Assembly (NCBI GenBank): GCA_964461045.1 | Contig: CAYWSJ010000001.1 | Span: 1 to 64,000 of the forward strand | Length of the DNA: 64,000 bases | Direction: 5' to 3' | Origin: JAGXLC01 sp964461045 | GTDB lineage: Bacteria > Bacteroidota > Bacteroidia > Bacteroidales > UBA12077 | In this document: positions 17,159 through 26,262 of the stretch, piece by piece | How the letters are laid out: every line of letters starts with the position of its first letter | Numbering within the stretch: the first letter of the stretch is position 1 | Translations under genes and position numbers: made by a program | Notes under the pieces: generated by a model | What the model saw: only the letters and a program-made list of their open reading frames with translations | Told to the model about the DNA's origin: nothing | The model's database searches: none

Positions 17159-18226
17159 TTAGTTGTTTGTAAGCGAGTCTGATGCTCCTGTATTTTTATT
17201 GTTAGTAAGCAATGGTTCGTTGGCGTTAAATATTTTTTCAAACTGAAAGGCAATATCTTTGGTAAAACGCATTGCTCCTTTTTCATTTAAATGCAATGGG
17301 TCTGAGAAATACCTGTTTTCGTAAAAAGGCAATTCCCAGTTACGTGAAAAATAAATGTGATCGTATTTGGCACTTAATTCTTTTAATACTTTCGGAAGTT
17401 CATCAAATTGCTTGTATTTCCCTTTTCTTGCAGGGTGACTTATTATTAAAACCTTGACGTTGTGCTTTTTAGTGAGATTAAAGAATTTTTCTACAAACAC
17501 ATCGCCATCTGGCTCATATATTTTCATTTCGTATTCCGGGCAGTCTGATTTTTCTTTATAATCTGCAGGTAATTTTCCTTCAGGAAATCTTGATTGTTCC
17601 TTGATAAAATAGTAACCCCGATCCTCAATCATCTTTCTGATAATGGCATTGTTTTGTTTTCTCTTTTCTTCAATATCCGAGGGATAAGCAACTGAATTAT
17701 AAAGAAATTTAAACATAGGTTTCCGATAAACATGGCAAGGTAGTAAGTAGTTAATTGTTTGATTTTTGCTGCCATTGTGATAGAGGAAATAGGAAACCAC
17801 TTCACCCGGAAAGTCTATTCCCTGGTTGGCATAGCTGTCAAAAAGCAAAACAGGCTCATTTGCTACATGGTAAGTCATAATGATATAATCCGGAGGATCA
17901 TTATTTTCCAGGTAATCCAGAAGAGCATGGTAGTAAGGGCCAATTGGTAATGCAGGAAGTGCCAGGTTCAGGGAATAGGTTTTATTATTCAATGTGGAGT
18001 CGAAAACTTCCGGTACTAGTGCCGATAAAACATCGCTTGCGCCAAAATAAAGAACAGTTTTTTTACCATCAGGAATTTCCCATTTATTCTCTCTTATGGC
18101 GATTCTTTTTTGTTCGCAGACAATGGATGCCCCATCTTTGTATACTTTCCCGGAATGGATGCCAAGTTGGTTAAGCAAAACCACAAGTACAAGTAAAATT
18201 CCGGAATGTAGAATTACTTTTTTCAT
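17159..18226 (-). CDS. SGNH/DltD-like periplasmic protein, partner of the MBOAT
   Basis: A protein of 355 residues with an N-terminal hydrophobic segment (residues 3-22: a signal anchor). The rest is soluble and likely periplasmic. VLYFGASDVLSALVPE (about residues 58-73, candidate catalytic Ser64) and the C-terminal block DPLHLNEKGAMRF (about 314-326, an Asp-x-x-His pair) fit the SGNH hydrolase pattern found in DltD, AlgX and similar proteins. In known systems such proteins accept or pass on an acyl group together with an MBOAT protein. The gene begins 3 bp after the MBOAT gene, which supports a joint role. The standard GDS block is altered to GAS, with the nucleophile one residue from its usual context, so hydrolytic activity is uncertain. 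Confidence 0.72.
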   Translation of the reverse strand: MKKVILHSGILLVLVVLLNQLGIHSGKVYKDGASIVCEQKRIAIRENKWEIPDGKKTVLYFGASDVLSALVPEVFDSTLNNKTYSLNLALPALPIGPYYHALLDYLENNDPPDYIIMTYHVANEPVLLFDSYANQGIDFPGEVVSYFLYHNGSKNQTINYLLPCHVYRKPMFKFLYNSVAYPSDIEEKRKQNNAIIRKMIEDRGYYFIKEQSRFPEGKLPADYKEKSDCPEYEMKIYEPDGDVFVEKFFNLTKKHNVKVLIISHPARKGKYKQFDELPKVLKELSAKYDHIYFSRNWELPFYENRYFSDPLHLNEKGAMRFTKDIAFQFEKIFNANEPLLTNNKNTGASDSLTNN

Positions 18227-18229
18227 AAC

Positions 18230-19669
18230 TTAAAATTGAAAATAAACAAAATCTGATGCTGCAAATTTGCCAAATATCAGTACTGTTAAGACCAATCCAT
18301 AATACAATGCATATTTTATTAACGGTCTGTAAGTCAGTTTATCTCTTATTATAATTCCCTTCTCATTTAAATAATCAAAAAGAAGTACAATAATAATTCC
18401 TGAAGAAGCAATAACATGGTCGGTATGAGTCATACCCATATTGTATCCTGTCAGTCTCCATTCCAGTCCGTGAAAAAGATTAGTTATCAGATAAACGGCG
18501 TCCTTCGTACTTGATGCATTAAAAAACACCAGGGAAAAAGCAAAGAAGATGAAAACAATGACCCTGCTGAAAAATTTTACCCAGTATTTGTTCATCTTTG
18601 AGGCAAGCTGCAATCGTTTTCTCTTTGTAAAGAATTCATAATTAATGGCAACACCTTGCAACGCCCCGAGAATAATAAAATTCCAGCCCGAGCCATGCCA
18701 GATACCTATAATAAGAAATGTGATGAATACCCCGTAAACCGCCGCCCACTTCTTCCATCTCATGCGTTTCAGCAAAATTCTTTTAAAAATATAATCGTTA
18801 CACCATTGTGAAAGAGTGATGTGCCATTTTCTCCAGAACATGCTAACATTTTGAGCGAACAAAGGTCTTTCAAAATTATTGGTAAGCCTTAAGCCAAAAA
18901 GTTTCCCAATGCCCAGGGCTATATCTGTATAACCTGAAAAATCGCAATAAATATGAAATACTTGTAAAACAAAGACAGTCATAAGGGGAACACCTGTAAA
19001 TTCATTGACGTTACCATATATAATGTTTACAAGTACAACCAGCCTGTCTGCTATTACCAGCTTTTTAAATAATCCCCAGAAGATCTGGATCAGGCCGTCA
19101 TAAAAGAGTGTTGAATCGAACTGATAGTTTTTTTTCAGGGAAGGCAGGAACGACTTTGAACGTTCTATTGGACCAGCAAGCAGCTTAGGGAAAAATAAAA
19201 TGTAACTAGCAAAAAAGCCCCAGTGACGTTCCGCTTTGCCGGACCCACGGTAAATTTCGATTAAATATCCAATACACTCAAAAGTATAGTATGAAATGCC
19301 GATGGGAATAATGAGATTAATGTATTCAAATTCAGTTCCCGGTTCAAAAATCCCCAGGAATGTATTTGCGTTCTCTATCAGGAAGTTAATGTATTTGAAG
19401 AAAATAAGCTGGCCAATATTCAATACCATCCCCAAAAGGTAGAGCGGGAAGCGTTTCTTTTTTTCTTCTTGTTTTTCTATCAGTCTGCCAAGGAAATAAT
19501 TGATTGTTATAACCAGGTAGGTATATACGAGAAAATTGATTGAGAAATAGCCCAGAAAAGCCGTACTGGCAAGCAGCAGAATAAACCACTGGTGGCTTTT
19601 TTTTGCCTGGTAATATAAAAGCAGCAATACAACAATAAAAATAAAAAATTCAAGCGTGCTGAAAATCAT
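18230..19669 (-). CDS. MBOAT-family membrane O-acyltransferase (DltB/AlgI-like)
   Basis: The 479-residue polytopic inner-membrane protein has ten or so hydrophobic segments and the usual MBOAT length. Conserved features are ILFFPKLLAGPIERS (about 157-171), FHIYCDFSGYTDIALGIGKL (about 238-257), RKWHITLSQWCNDYIF (about 280-295) and IGIWHGSGWNF with the catalytic His at about 325. Relatives (DltB, AlgI, PatA) move an acyl group from a cytosolic donor to a polymer across the membrane. Here the acyl carrier protein and AMP ligase in the same operon are the likely donor system, as in Dlt. The genes on both sides are 34 and 3 bp away. Confidence 0.9.
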   Translation of the reverse strand: MIFSTLEFFIFIVVLLLLYYQAKKSHQWFILLLASTAFLGYFSINFLVYTYLVITINYFLGRLIEKQEEKKKRFPLYLLGMVLNIGQLIFFKYINFLIENANTFLGIFEPGTEFEYINLIIPIGISYYTFECIGYLIEIYRGSGKAERHWGFFASYILFFPKLLAGPIERSKSFLPSLKKNYQFDSTLFYDGLIQIFWGLFKKLVIADRLVVLVNIIYGNVNEFTGVPLMTVFVLQVFHIYCDFSGYTDIALGIGKLFGLRLTNNFERPLFAQNVSMFWRKWHITLSQWCNDYIFKRILLKRMRWKKWAAVYGVFITFLIIGIWHGSGWNFIILGALQGVAINYEFFTKRKRLQLASKMNKYWVKFFSRVIVFIFFAFSLVFFNASSTKDAVYLITNLFHGLEWRLTGYNMGMTHTDHVIASSGIIIVLLFDYLNEKGIIIRDKLTYRPLIKYALYYGLVLTVLIFGKFAASDFVYFQF

Positions 19670-19703
19670 ATATCCCTGTTAAATTGTTAATAATTATTAT
19701 GCT

Positions 19704-21308
19704 TTATTCCTGTTCTTTATTTACAGGAATACTTTTTAAGCGTTTTTTATCTGTTTTTCCATGAGCTGTTTTGGGCAGCTCATCTAAGAACTCAATATAT
19801 CTGGGAACACTGAATGGTTCCAGGTTCTTAGCGCAGTGAAAAATGATTTTCTGACTATCTGGTTTAAAACCTTTGACAGGCACAACAAATGCTTTTATCG
19901 CCTGGCCCAGAATTTCATCATCAACGCCAACCACAGCACATTCATTTATTCCTTCTACCTGGTTGATAATGTTTTCAACTTCTTTAGCGCTAATTCTCTC
20001 GCCCCGTGACTTAATCATATCGTCTTTCCTCCCGATAAAATAAAGGTACCCTTCCTGGTCTGTTTTAAAATAGTCTCCGGTAAAGAGAAGTTTTTCACGG
20101 AAACCCAGTCCGGGCCTGAATGTTTTCGCTGTTAGTTCAGGCGCATTCCAATAACCCTGCATTACATTAGAACCTCTAACCACGAGTTCTCCTGTCTGCC
20201 CAGGCTTTACCGGTTCTTCGTTTTTATCTACAACAAAGACTTCACAATTGGGCATGGCTTTGCCCACCGAATCTGTCCGGTTGTCAATTTCTTCAGGGGG
20301 CAAATAAGCAATTCGCTTACACTCGGTTAGTCCGAACATGGAATAAATCTGAACATGGGGCATTAATTTTCTGAATCGTTTTATGTGTTCTGCCGGAAAT
20401 GCAGCTCCTGTGTTGGAGATGTAACGTAATGTGCTTAAATCAAAGGATTTCAGATCAATTGTTTTAAAGATCATGGCCACAATTGTCGGAACAATAGGGA
20501 ATCCGGTAACTTTCTCTTTGGCGACCAGGTTTAATACTTTGGTAAGGAAAATAAATGATCTTTCAAGGACGATCGTACCTCCGAACATGAAAGCCATAAT
20601 AACCTGGTAAAGCCCATAGTCAAAGGACAGGGGTAAAGTGTTCAGAATAATATCGTCCGGAGTATTCCCCAGGTACTGAATGATGCTGCGTGCAGCAGAG
20701 ATAATGTTGTAGTGCGATTCCATAACCCCTTTGGGTTCACCAGTTGATCCCGAAGTATAGATCAATCCTGCCAGATCAATATCCAATACCCGCCGGTTGG
20801 ATATTTTCTGTAAATCATAATGATTCAACTTGTATGATTTTCTGCCGAAGATTTTGGTCCAATGAAATGTTGATACATTTTCTTCAGCCGATGGGTTTAT
20901 TTTATTTGGGCCAGTCCAGATTATCGTGCAGGAGATTGCATTTTTTCTTACTGCTTTAAGAACAATATTTTGTTTTCTTTCATCGGCCACGATAATCTTG
21001 GGTTTACAGTCGCCAATGATATAAGATAACTTTTGAAGCTGAACGACACTGTTTATGATAGTGAAAATTCCTCCGGCTTTCATTGCAGCATAAAAAGAAA
21101 TGATTATCTCAGGAGAGTTGTCCATGTAAATTAAAACCCTGTCCTGTTTTTCCAGTCCATGGTTTATAAAAAATCTACTCAGAAAATTTACGCGGTTGAA
21201 TATCTCCCTGTACGTATAGCGTCTATCGGAAAAAATCAGCGCCTCTTTGCCCGGGTATTTTTTTGCCGACTCATCAAAATAATCGTATAATAAGGTTGCA
21301 TGATTCAT
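19704..21308 (-). CDS. AMP-forming acyl/aminoacyl ligase (adenylation enzyme)
   Basis: A 534-residue enzyme of the ANL superfamily, probably cytosolic, that would adenylate a carboxylic or amino acid and load it on the neighbouring carrier protein. The core motifs are complete: LIYTSGSTGEPKGVMESHYN (about residues 182-201), MFGLTECKRIAY, LLFTGDYFKTDQEGYLYFIG, RKDDMIKSRGERIS and the C-terminal catalytic lysine region KTAHGKTDKKRLK. The substrate-specificity pocket cannot be read by eye, so D-alanine, another amino acid or a fatty acid remain possible. The gene lies in the operon between the NadE-like gene (24 bp) and the MBOAT gene (34 bp). That order mirrors the dlt logic and also the ligases of exosortase/EPS clusters. 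Confidence 0.88.
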   Translation of the reverse strand: MNHATLLYDYFDESAKKYPGKEALIFSDRRYTYREIFNRVNFLSRFFINHGLEKQDRVLIYMDNSPEIIISFYAAMKAGGIFTIINSVVQLQKLSYIIGDCKPKIIVADERKQNIVLKAVRKNAISCTIIWTGPNKINPSAEENVSTFHWTKIFGRKSYKLNHYDLQKISNRRVLDIDLAGLIYTSGSTGEPKGVMESHYNIISAARSIIQYLGNTPDDIILNTLPLSFDYGLYQVIMAFMFGGTIVLERSFIFLTKVLNLVAKEKVTGFPIVPTIVAMIFKTIDLKSFDLSTLRYISNTGAAFPAEHIKRFRKLMPHVQIYSMFGLTECKRIAYLPPEEIDNRTDSVGKAMPNCEVFVVDKNEEPVKPGQTGELVVRGSNVMQGYWNAPELTAKTFRPGLGFREKLLFTGDYFKTDQEGYLYFIGRKDDMIKSRGERISAKEVENIINQVEGINECAVVGVDDEILGQAIKAFVVPVKGFKPDSQKIIFHCAKNLEPFSVPRYIEFLDELPKTAHGKTDKKRLKSIPVNKEQE

Positions 21309-21332
21309 AATTCTGCAATTTTTTGTAATGAA

Positions 21333-22361
21333 TTATAATACAGTTGCTTCATTGAATTTATCTGTCTCCAGGTCTTTTTCATGGTAGATGATAGATTCCC
21401 TTCTCAGATAATCAGTTGTTTGCTGTTTTCTTCTGAATGAATTGAAGATATTTTTAACAGCCTCAGGAGTTTTGTTTAACAGGTTTGCTACGTTCTCCGG
21501 TTCATAATTATTTTCGTAAGCATACCATAATAAATCCATCTCTTTAAAGGGCAGTTGGAAGAAAAACTCTTCCTGTGTTTGTTCTGCAGAGTAAGTGTCT
21601 GTAGTGGGTGTTCGCTTAATGATCTCTTTGGGGATTTCCAGGTGTTCTGCGAGCTGATACACCTGGGTTTTATACAGGTGTCCAATCGCCATGATATCAA
21701 CACCGCCATCGCCATGCTTAACAAAAAAACCCTGGTTGATTTCCTGCTTGTTTGAAGTACCGATAACCGCATAATGAAGTTTTTCAGCATAATAGTAAAG
21801 CATACACATTCGGGTTCTCTGCTTAAAGTTAGAGGCAGCCATAATCTCCAGAAATTCAGGTGCAGGTAGCTTTTTCTTGTTCTCATTACCATTTTCAGCA
21901 ACAAGGGTTATGTAAAATACAGAGGGGAGTGTGGTTTCAATCAATGATTCGTTCAAGCCTATTTTAAATTTGTGTTTTTTGGGATTATATCCGGGAAAGA
22001 GTCTTTTAACGGCAGCATCTCTCCTGGGATAACACTGAAAACCCTGTAACGCCTCAGTAATGTCTTCAATATAATAATCAACCCGTAATTTTTTGGCCAG
22101 TTTTTCGGCTAGTTTGACACTATCCGGACTGGAATCTTTTTCCGGCAGCATGAGGGCTGTAACATTTTTGCTGCCCAGCGCACGAACTGTCAGTGCAAGT
22201 GTTACTGAAGAGTCTATCCCTCCGCTTATTCCTATAACACCACCTTTCCTTCGGAGCCGGCGGTGTACATCCTCTTTTATTTTCTTACACAAATTCTCAA
22301 TGTATGTATTAACATTGTCGATTTTTAATATATCCTGGGTGAAAGGTTTTGTTGTATACAT
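21333..22361 (-). CDS. NAD synthetase-like PP-loop amide synthetase
   Basis: The 342-residue protein carries the ATP pyrophosphatase loop GISGGIDSSVTLAL (about residues 44-57) and the NadE-type block GTSNKQEINQGFFVKHGDGG VDIMAIGHLYKTQVYQLAEH split over about 200-240. True ammonia-dependent NadE is shorter (about 270 residues). Here an insertion near residues 110-170 and a C-terminal extension are present. NadE paralogues inside polysaccharide or antibiotic loci are thought to amidate other carboxylates by adenylation plus ammonia. Location between an asparagine-synthase-like gene and an AMP ligase supports such a specialised job, but I cannot exclude that it is the housekeeping NAD synthetase. 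Confidence 0.75.
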   Translation of the reverse strand: MYTTKPFTQDILKIDNVNTYIENLCKKIKEDVHRRLRRKGGVIGISGGIDSSVTLALTVRALGSKNVTALMLPEKDSSPDSVKLAEKLAKKLRVDYYIEDITEALQGFQCYPRRDAAVKRLFPGYNPKKHKFKIGLNESLIETTLPSVFYITLVAENGNENKKKLPAPEFLEIMAASNFKQRTRMCMLYYYAEKLHYAVIGTSNKQEINQGFFVKHGDGGVDIMAIGHLYKTQVYQLAEHLEIPKEIIKRTPTTDTYSAEQTQEEFFFQLPFKEMDLLWYAYENNYEPENVANLLNKTPEAVKNIFNSFRRKQQTTDYLRRESIIYHEKDLETDKFNEATVL

Positions 22362-22404
22362 AATTTTTGGGTTTTAAATTATTACTACACTTAAAAAGCC
22401 AGCG

Positions 22405-24372
22405 TTAAATGCTGATTTCTTTTTTAATATTCAATTTTTCCACAGGAGCCTTCTCTTTGGAAAAATTGCGAATAAACTGGTCATACAATAGTTGAGTCGA
22501 TACAATACCAATTAGAGCCATATCGTTTACCTCTGAGATATTCTGACCCAGAGTATACTTTTGTTTCAGCCATTGTATCTTAATAGGATCGAAAATTCCA
22601 AAATCTTTGATCATGCTGGGGCATAAAATAGCTTTTATTGCTTTCGATACTTTTGATTTGTTTACCATATGTGAAACCGGCGCTCTGTATGCCTGTTTTG
22701 GACGCTTAATGATGCTTTCGGGAATTTTTTGGTTCATAATCTTTTTTAAAATATATTTTTCCGACAGACCATTGAGCTTTAAGTCTGCAGGCAAGGAGGC
22801 AGCATACTCAATAATCCGGTGGTCAAGGAAAGGATAGCGACCTTCGACAGAATTTGCCATGGCCATTCTGTCTCCCTGCGATGACAAAAGATAACCCGAC
22901 ATAAACATGTTTATCTCCAGCCATTGTGCTTTGGCTAAGGGTGTCCATGAATTAAAAGTGTCAGGCAGAAGGCCATTCACCTCTTCAAACGGGTCGTAGT
23001 TGTTGCTATTACAGAGAAATTCCTGGGAAAGAAAATTCTTAATCCTTGAAGTATTATTCCAGCGAATTAAATGAGAATAGTAGGGAGAAGAGGTTTCTTC
23101 CAGCTGAAACCCGAAGAATAATTTAAGCATTCCAGGGCTGGCTGATTTAATGTATGGAATATAGGGATACAATTTTTTGAGCAGGAGAGGTCTGAATTTG
23201 GAATCAGGATGTTTGGCCCAGAAGTGTCTTATGATTGTTTCTTTAAAAATATTGTATCCAGCAAGCATTTCATCAGCACCTTCTCCGGTGATTACTACCT
23301 TTATGCCATTTTCTCTTACCAAACGGGAAAGAAAGTACATTGGCGCAGGTGCTGTACGTATTACCGGAGTTTCTGTATGCCAGATAATCCTGCCAAAATG
23401 TTCAGTAATGTCATTGTTTTCGCAAACAAATCGTTTATGAGTTGTATCCAGGAATTTCGAAGCTTCATTCTGATAATTTGTTTCATCATATTGTGCTTCT
23501 TTAAAACCAATGGAGAAGGTTTGAAGATTTTGTGGCTGTAAGTCTTTTATCATGCACGTTGTGGCCGTAGAGTCCAGTCCGCCACTTAGATAAGCTGCTA
23601 CAGGAACGTCGGAGCGTAAACGTAACCGGATGGCATCATAAAGCAACTCCCCAAATTCCTTTTGTGCTTTTTCCGGGGAAGTTTCTTTAACAGATGAAAA
23701 AGAGAGTTCCCAGTACCGTCTAATTGTTAGCTTGCCTTTACTGAGTTTCAGATAATGCCCCGGGGGCAGTTCAAATACATTTTTAAAAACGGTATTTGGA
23801 CTTACCGGGGTCCAAAAGGTAAAAATTTGAATAAGCGCCTTGTTATTAATTTCTCTTGGTAACCCGGGAAATTCAAACAACGATTTAACTTCTGAAGCGA
23901 AAAGAAAATTTCCTTTTTGGTATGTGTAAAAAAGTGGTCTTATTCCCACGCGATCCCTGGCGAGGAAGAGCTCGTGCGTTTTTTTGTCCCAGATGGCAAA
24001 GGCAAACTGTCCATTGAGTTTGGTAAGGCATGATTCGCCGTAAACTGCATAAAGTTGTACCAAGACCTCTGTGTCCGACTTCGTTTTAAACCAATAACCC
24101 TTTTTTTCGAGTTCTTCCCTTAATTCAATATAATTAAAGATCTCCCCGTTAAAAACGATCCAGTATCTCTCTGATTGATCACAAACAGGCTGGGTCCCGC
24201 CTTGCAGGTCTATAATGTTTAACCTGACATTACCCATTAAGAGATTCTTTCCAGTTACAATACCACATTCATCAGGGCCGCGGTAGTGAATCCTGGCCAA
24301 CATCCTTTTGAGTGTATCATGGAATGAAGGAATCCTTAAAGAAGGACTATAAATACCTGCAATACCACACAT
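22405..24372 (-). CDS. Glutamine-dependent asparagine synthase-like amidotransferase
   Basis: A 655-residue enzyme with an N-terminal class II glutaminase domain. The start is set at the ATG at 24372 because it gives Met-Cys-Gly-Ile-Ala-Gly, where Cys2 becomes the N-terminal nucleophile; an in-frame TTG 6 bases upstream would spoil this. Glutaminase motifs are MLARIHYRGPDECG, RLNIIDLQGG and FNGEIFNYIELREEL. The synthetase domain has the PP-loop AYLSGGLDSTATTCM (about residues 254-268) and ITGEGADEMLAGYNIF. AsnB-like enzymes in O-antigen or exosortase-type EPS clusters amidate sugars or acyl groups rather than aspartate. It starts 13 bp after the carrier protein gene, so a role in the same acylation pathway is likely. 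Free asparagine synthesis is the alternative. Confidence 0.85.
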   Translation of the reverse strand: MCGIAGIYSPSLRIPSFHDTLKRMLARIHYRGPDECGIVTGKNLLMGNVRLNIIDLQGGTQPVCDQSERYWIVFNGEIFNYIELREELEKKGYWFKTKSDTEVLVQLYAVYGESCLTKLNGQFAFAIWDKKTHELFLARDRVGIRPLFYTYQKGNFLFASEVKSLFEFPGLPREINNKALIQIFTFWTPVSPNTVFKNVFELPPGHYLKLSKGKLTIRRYWELSFSSVKETSPEKAQKEFGELLYDAIRLRLRSDVPVAAYLSGGLDSTATTCMIKDLQPQNLQTFSIGFKEAQYDETNYQNEASKFLDTTHKRFVCENNDITEHFGRIIWHTETPVIRTAPAPMYFLSRLVRENGIKVVITGEGADEMLAGYNIFKETIIRHFWAKHPDSKFRPLLLKKLYPYIPYIKSASPGMLKLFFGFQLEETSSPYYSHLIRWNNTSRIKNFLSQEFLCNSNNYDPFEEVNGLLPDTFNSWTPLAKAQWLEINMFMSGYLLSSQGDRMAMANSVEGRYPFLDHRIIEYAASLPADLKLNGLSEKYILKKIMNQKIPESIIKRPKQAYRAPVSHMVNKSKVSKAIKAILCPSMIKDFGIFDPIKIQWLKQKYTLGQNISEVNDMALIGIVSTQLLYDQFIRNFSKEKAPVEKLNIKKEISI

Positions 24373-24385
24373 TTTCAAATGAAGT

Positions 24386-24670
24386 TTAAGTTTTAACAGA
24401 CTGTTTTTGCTTTACGTAATCGGCTATGGCGTTAACAGATTCGAAGTTTTCCTCTATGAAATCTTTGTCCTCTGTTTTAACGTCAAATTCGTCTTCAAGA
24501 AAGGTGATTAATGTGATAAAACCCATAGAATCAAAAAATCCTTCTTTAAAGATTAAAGTATCAAATTCAATATCCGCGGGGTCCGAATAAGTATTATCTG
24601 AAATGAACTTATAAACCTTCTCCTTAATATAGTTTTCAGTTATCATCTTTTTAGTTATTTGATTAAACAA
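24386..24670 (-). CDS. Acyl carrier protein
   Basis: This small acidic helical protein of 94 residues has the 4'-phosphopantetheine attachment motif GFFDSMGFITLI (Ser48) and the typical C-terminal helix ending in NFESVNAIADYVKQ. A second ATG at 24646 would give 86 residues, closer to the length of DltC/ACP proteins. It is the first gene of a seven-gene leftward operon (gaps of 13, 43, 24, 34, 3 and 12 bp down to 16394). Its placement with a ligase and an MBOAT protein indicates a dedicated carrier, not the fatty acid synthesis ACP. Confidence 0.87.
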   Translation of the reverse strand: MFNQITKKMITENYIKEKVYKFISDNTYSDPADIEFDTLIFKEGFFDSMGFITLITFLEDEFDVKTEDKDFIEENFESVNAIADYVKQKQSVKT

Positions 24671-24834
24671 TTATTTTTCTCTTGCTAATTATACGGCTAT
24701 TAACTAATTTATTGAGTCTATCAATAATACAAATTATGAAGAATTCCAATAAAAGTCAATAGAATAAACCTCTATTATTTAGGAAGGTATATTTTGGATG
24801 AATTATTTATTATTTTTTAGATTTTCCTCACAAA

Positions 24835-26247
24835 TTAATATGTTGATTTGGAAGAGAAAATATCGGAGCAAAACTCTTTTGCACCGATATCCACTGCCTC
24901 TCCACAATAGTTTAATGAAAGATTCCAATTGGTAAGTTTGTTACAACCTTTATCAATGCAAGGGGAAGATTTTACCAGGTTAAAATTATTGTCTGGATTA
25001 TTCTCAAATAATGGATCACAAAAAATTGAGTGCTTCCCATTTCCCGTTGCAAAAGTGAACCATACCAAACTTCCGTAGCCATCGAATAATTTATTTGGCT
25101 TAGGGATAAAATAACAGTTGTAGTTTTCAGTAAATGGCTTTTTAAGATATATCATATGGTTTTTGATTGAACTGGCATAAAAAATATTGTTGAGTATGTG
25201 TACATTTTGAGCATTCAGCGCCACCGGATTATTCCAGAATGTATTATTGACGACAACTCCATTATGTGTATTTATTAACCACATACCTATTTCGTTTTCT
25301 GTCAGGATATTTTTGAAAAGTTTTATGTTTTTAGCATGACTGTATATTCCGCAAGGACTATGAGACAACAGGTTGTAACAGACCCTTATTGAGTCTGTTC
25401 CAAAGCCAAGGTAAATACATGCTCCTCCGCTGCCTTTCAGAGAAGGGCCTTTTAGTTGGTTGCCCATGATCATACCTTTTTTTGAATTATTGGCAACCAC
25501 ACAGAACTTATTTCCGGTATCTGTGCGGTCTATATTACAGTTGCTTACAGTAAATCCGGAACAATTCTCAAGTTGTATTCCGTCACCGGAAGCCTGTAGT
25601 TCTGCTTTGCCCAATGTGTACCACTTTTGATTTACTTTATTGACCTGACAGGAGTCAATTTTCAATCTGTTTATATTTTGTGCATAGATGCCATCATCTC
25701 CGGTGTTGGATATTTTGCACGATATAATGTTTATGTTATGTATATGCTCCTGATTTTCCTGCCCCATTAAACGTATACCCCACATAGCCCTGGTAAAGTT
25801 GCAATTCCGGACGCAGATATCTTTCGAATTTCCCATAACACGAATGCAATAGATACTATTACTTTTGCCGTTTATGTGAATGTCTTTTATTGTAATGTTT
25901 TTTGAACTATTGATATTAATTGGCTTTTCTACATATTTTGTGTTTATTACAGGACTATTTCCTTCTCCATAAGTTTCAATTCTTATACTGGTTTTACTGT
26001 TAAAATTTATAGGACGATGTAAAATAAGTATTGTGGAGCGTTTAATATAGTATGTTGCATTGGAAACAAGTTTTATCTCGTCCAGGCTGTTGTAGGGATT
26101 TTTTATTGTTCCATTTCTTCCTAAATTTGTATTTCCAGGGTCAATATAGATTTTTTTATTCGCCCCTTCTGTCTGATAAGAAAAAAGGAGAAAAATAAAT
26201 ACAATAGCATACCTCAAATTCAATTTTTCTTTAATTATAAAATTCAT
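24835..26247 (-). CDS. Secreted right-handed parallel beta-helix protein
   Basis: The 470-residue protein has an N-terminal signal peptide (about residues 1-29, ending QTEGA). Its body is a run of short repeats of the type NxxIxxCxIxN (for example ITIKDIHINGKS, ICVRNCNFTRAM, INIISCKISNTGDDGIYAQN), typical of NosD/pectate-lyase-like beta-helices. Members of this fold in polysaccharide loci act as lyases, epimerases or structural surface proteins. No catalytic set can be assigned here. The start IYIDPGNTNLGRNGTIKNPY is very similar to that of the larger beta-helix protein at 33007-36348, so the two are related. It lies 15 bp after the PP-loop gene and 164 bp before the acyl carrier gene, all on the same strand. 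No T9SS domain is visible. Confidence 0.78.
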   Translation of the reverse strand: MNFIIKEKLNLRYAIVFIFLLFSYQTEGANKKIYIDPGNTNLGRNGTIKNPYNSLDEIKLVSNATYYIKRSTILILHRPINFNSKTSIRIETYGEGNSPVINTKYVEKPININSSKNITIKDIHINGKSNSIYCIRVMGNSKDICVRNCNFTRAMWGIRLMGQENQEHIHNINIISCKISNTGDDGIYAQNINRLKIDSCQVNKVNQKWYTLGKAELQASGDGIQLENCSGFTVSNCNIDRTDTGNKFCVVANNSKKGMIMGNQLKGPSLKGSGGACIYLGFGTDSIRVCYNLLSHSPCGIYSHAKNIKLFKNILTENEIGMWLINTHNGVVVNNTFWNNPVALNAQNVHILNNIFYASSIKNHMIYLKKPFTENYNCYFIPKPNKLFDGYGSLVWFTFATGNGKHSIFCDPLFENNPDNNFNLVKSSPCIDKGCNKLTNWNLSLNYCGEAVDIGAKEFCSDIFSSKSTY

Positions 26248-26262
26248 TTGTTTTATTCTATA

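Noticed and set aside
19704..24670. Exosortase/PEP-CTERM system, because AsnB-like, ligase and ACP genes occur together
   Set aside because: No exosortase, PEP-CTERM protein or matching hydrolase genes are present; MBOAT and SGNH partners point to a Dlt-like scheme.
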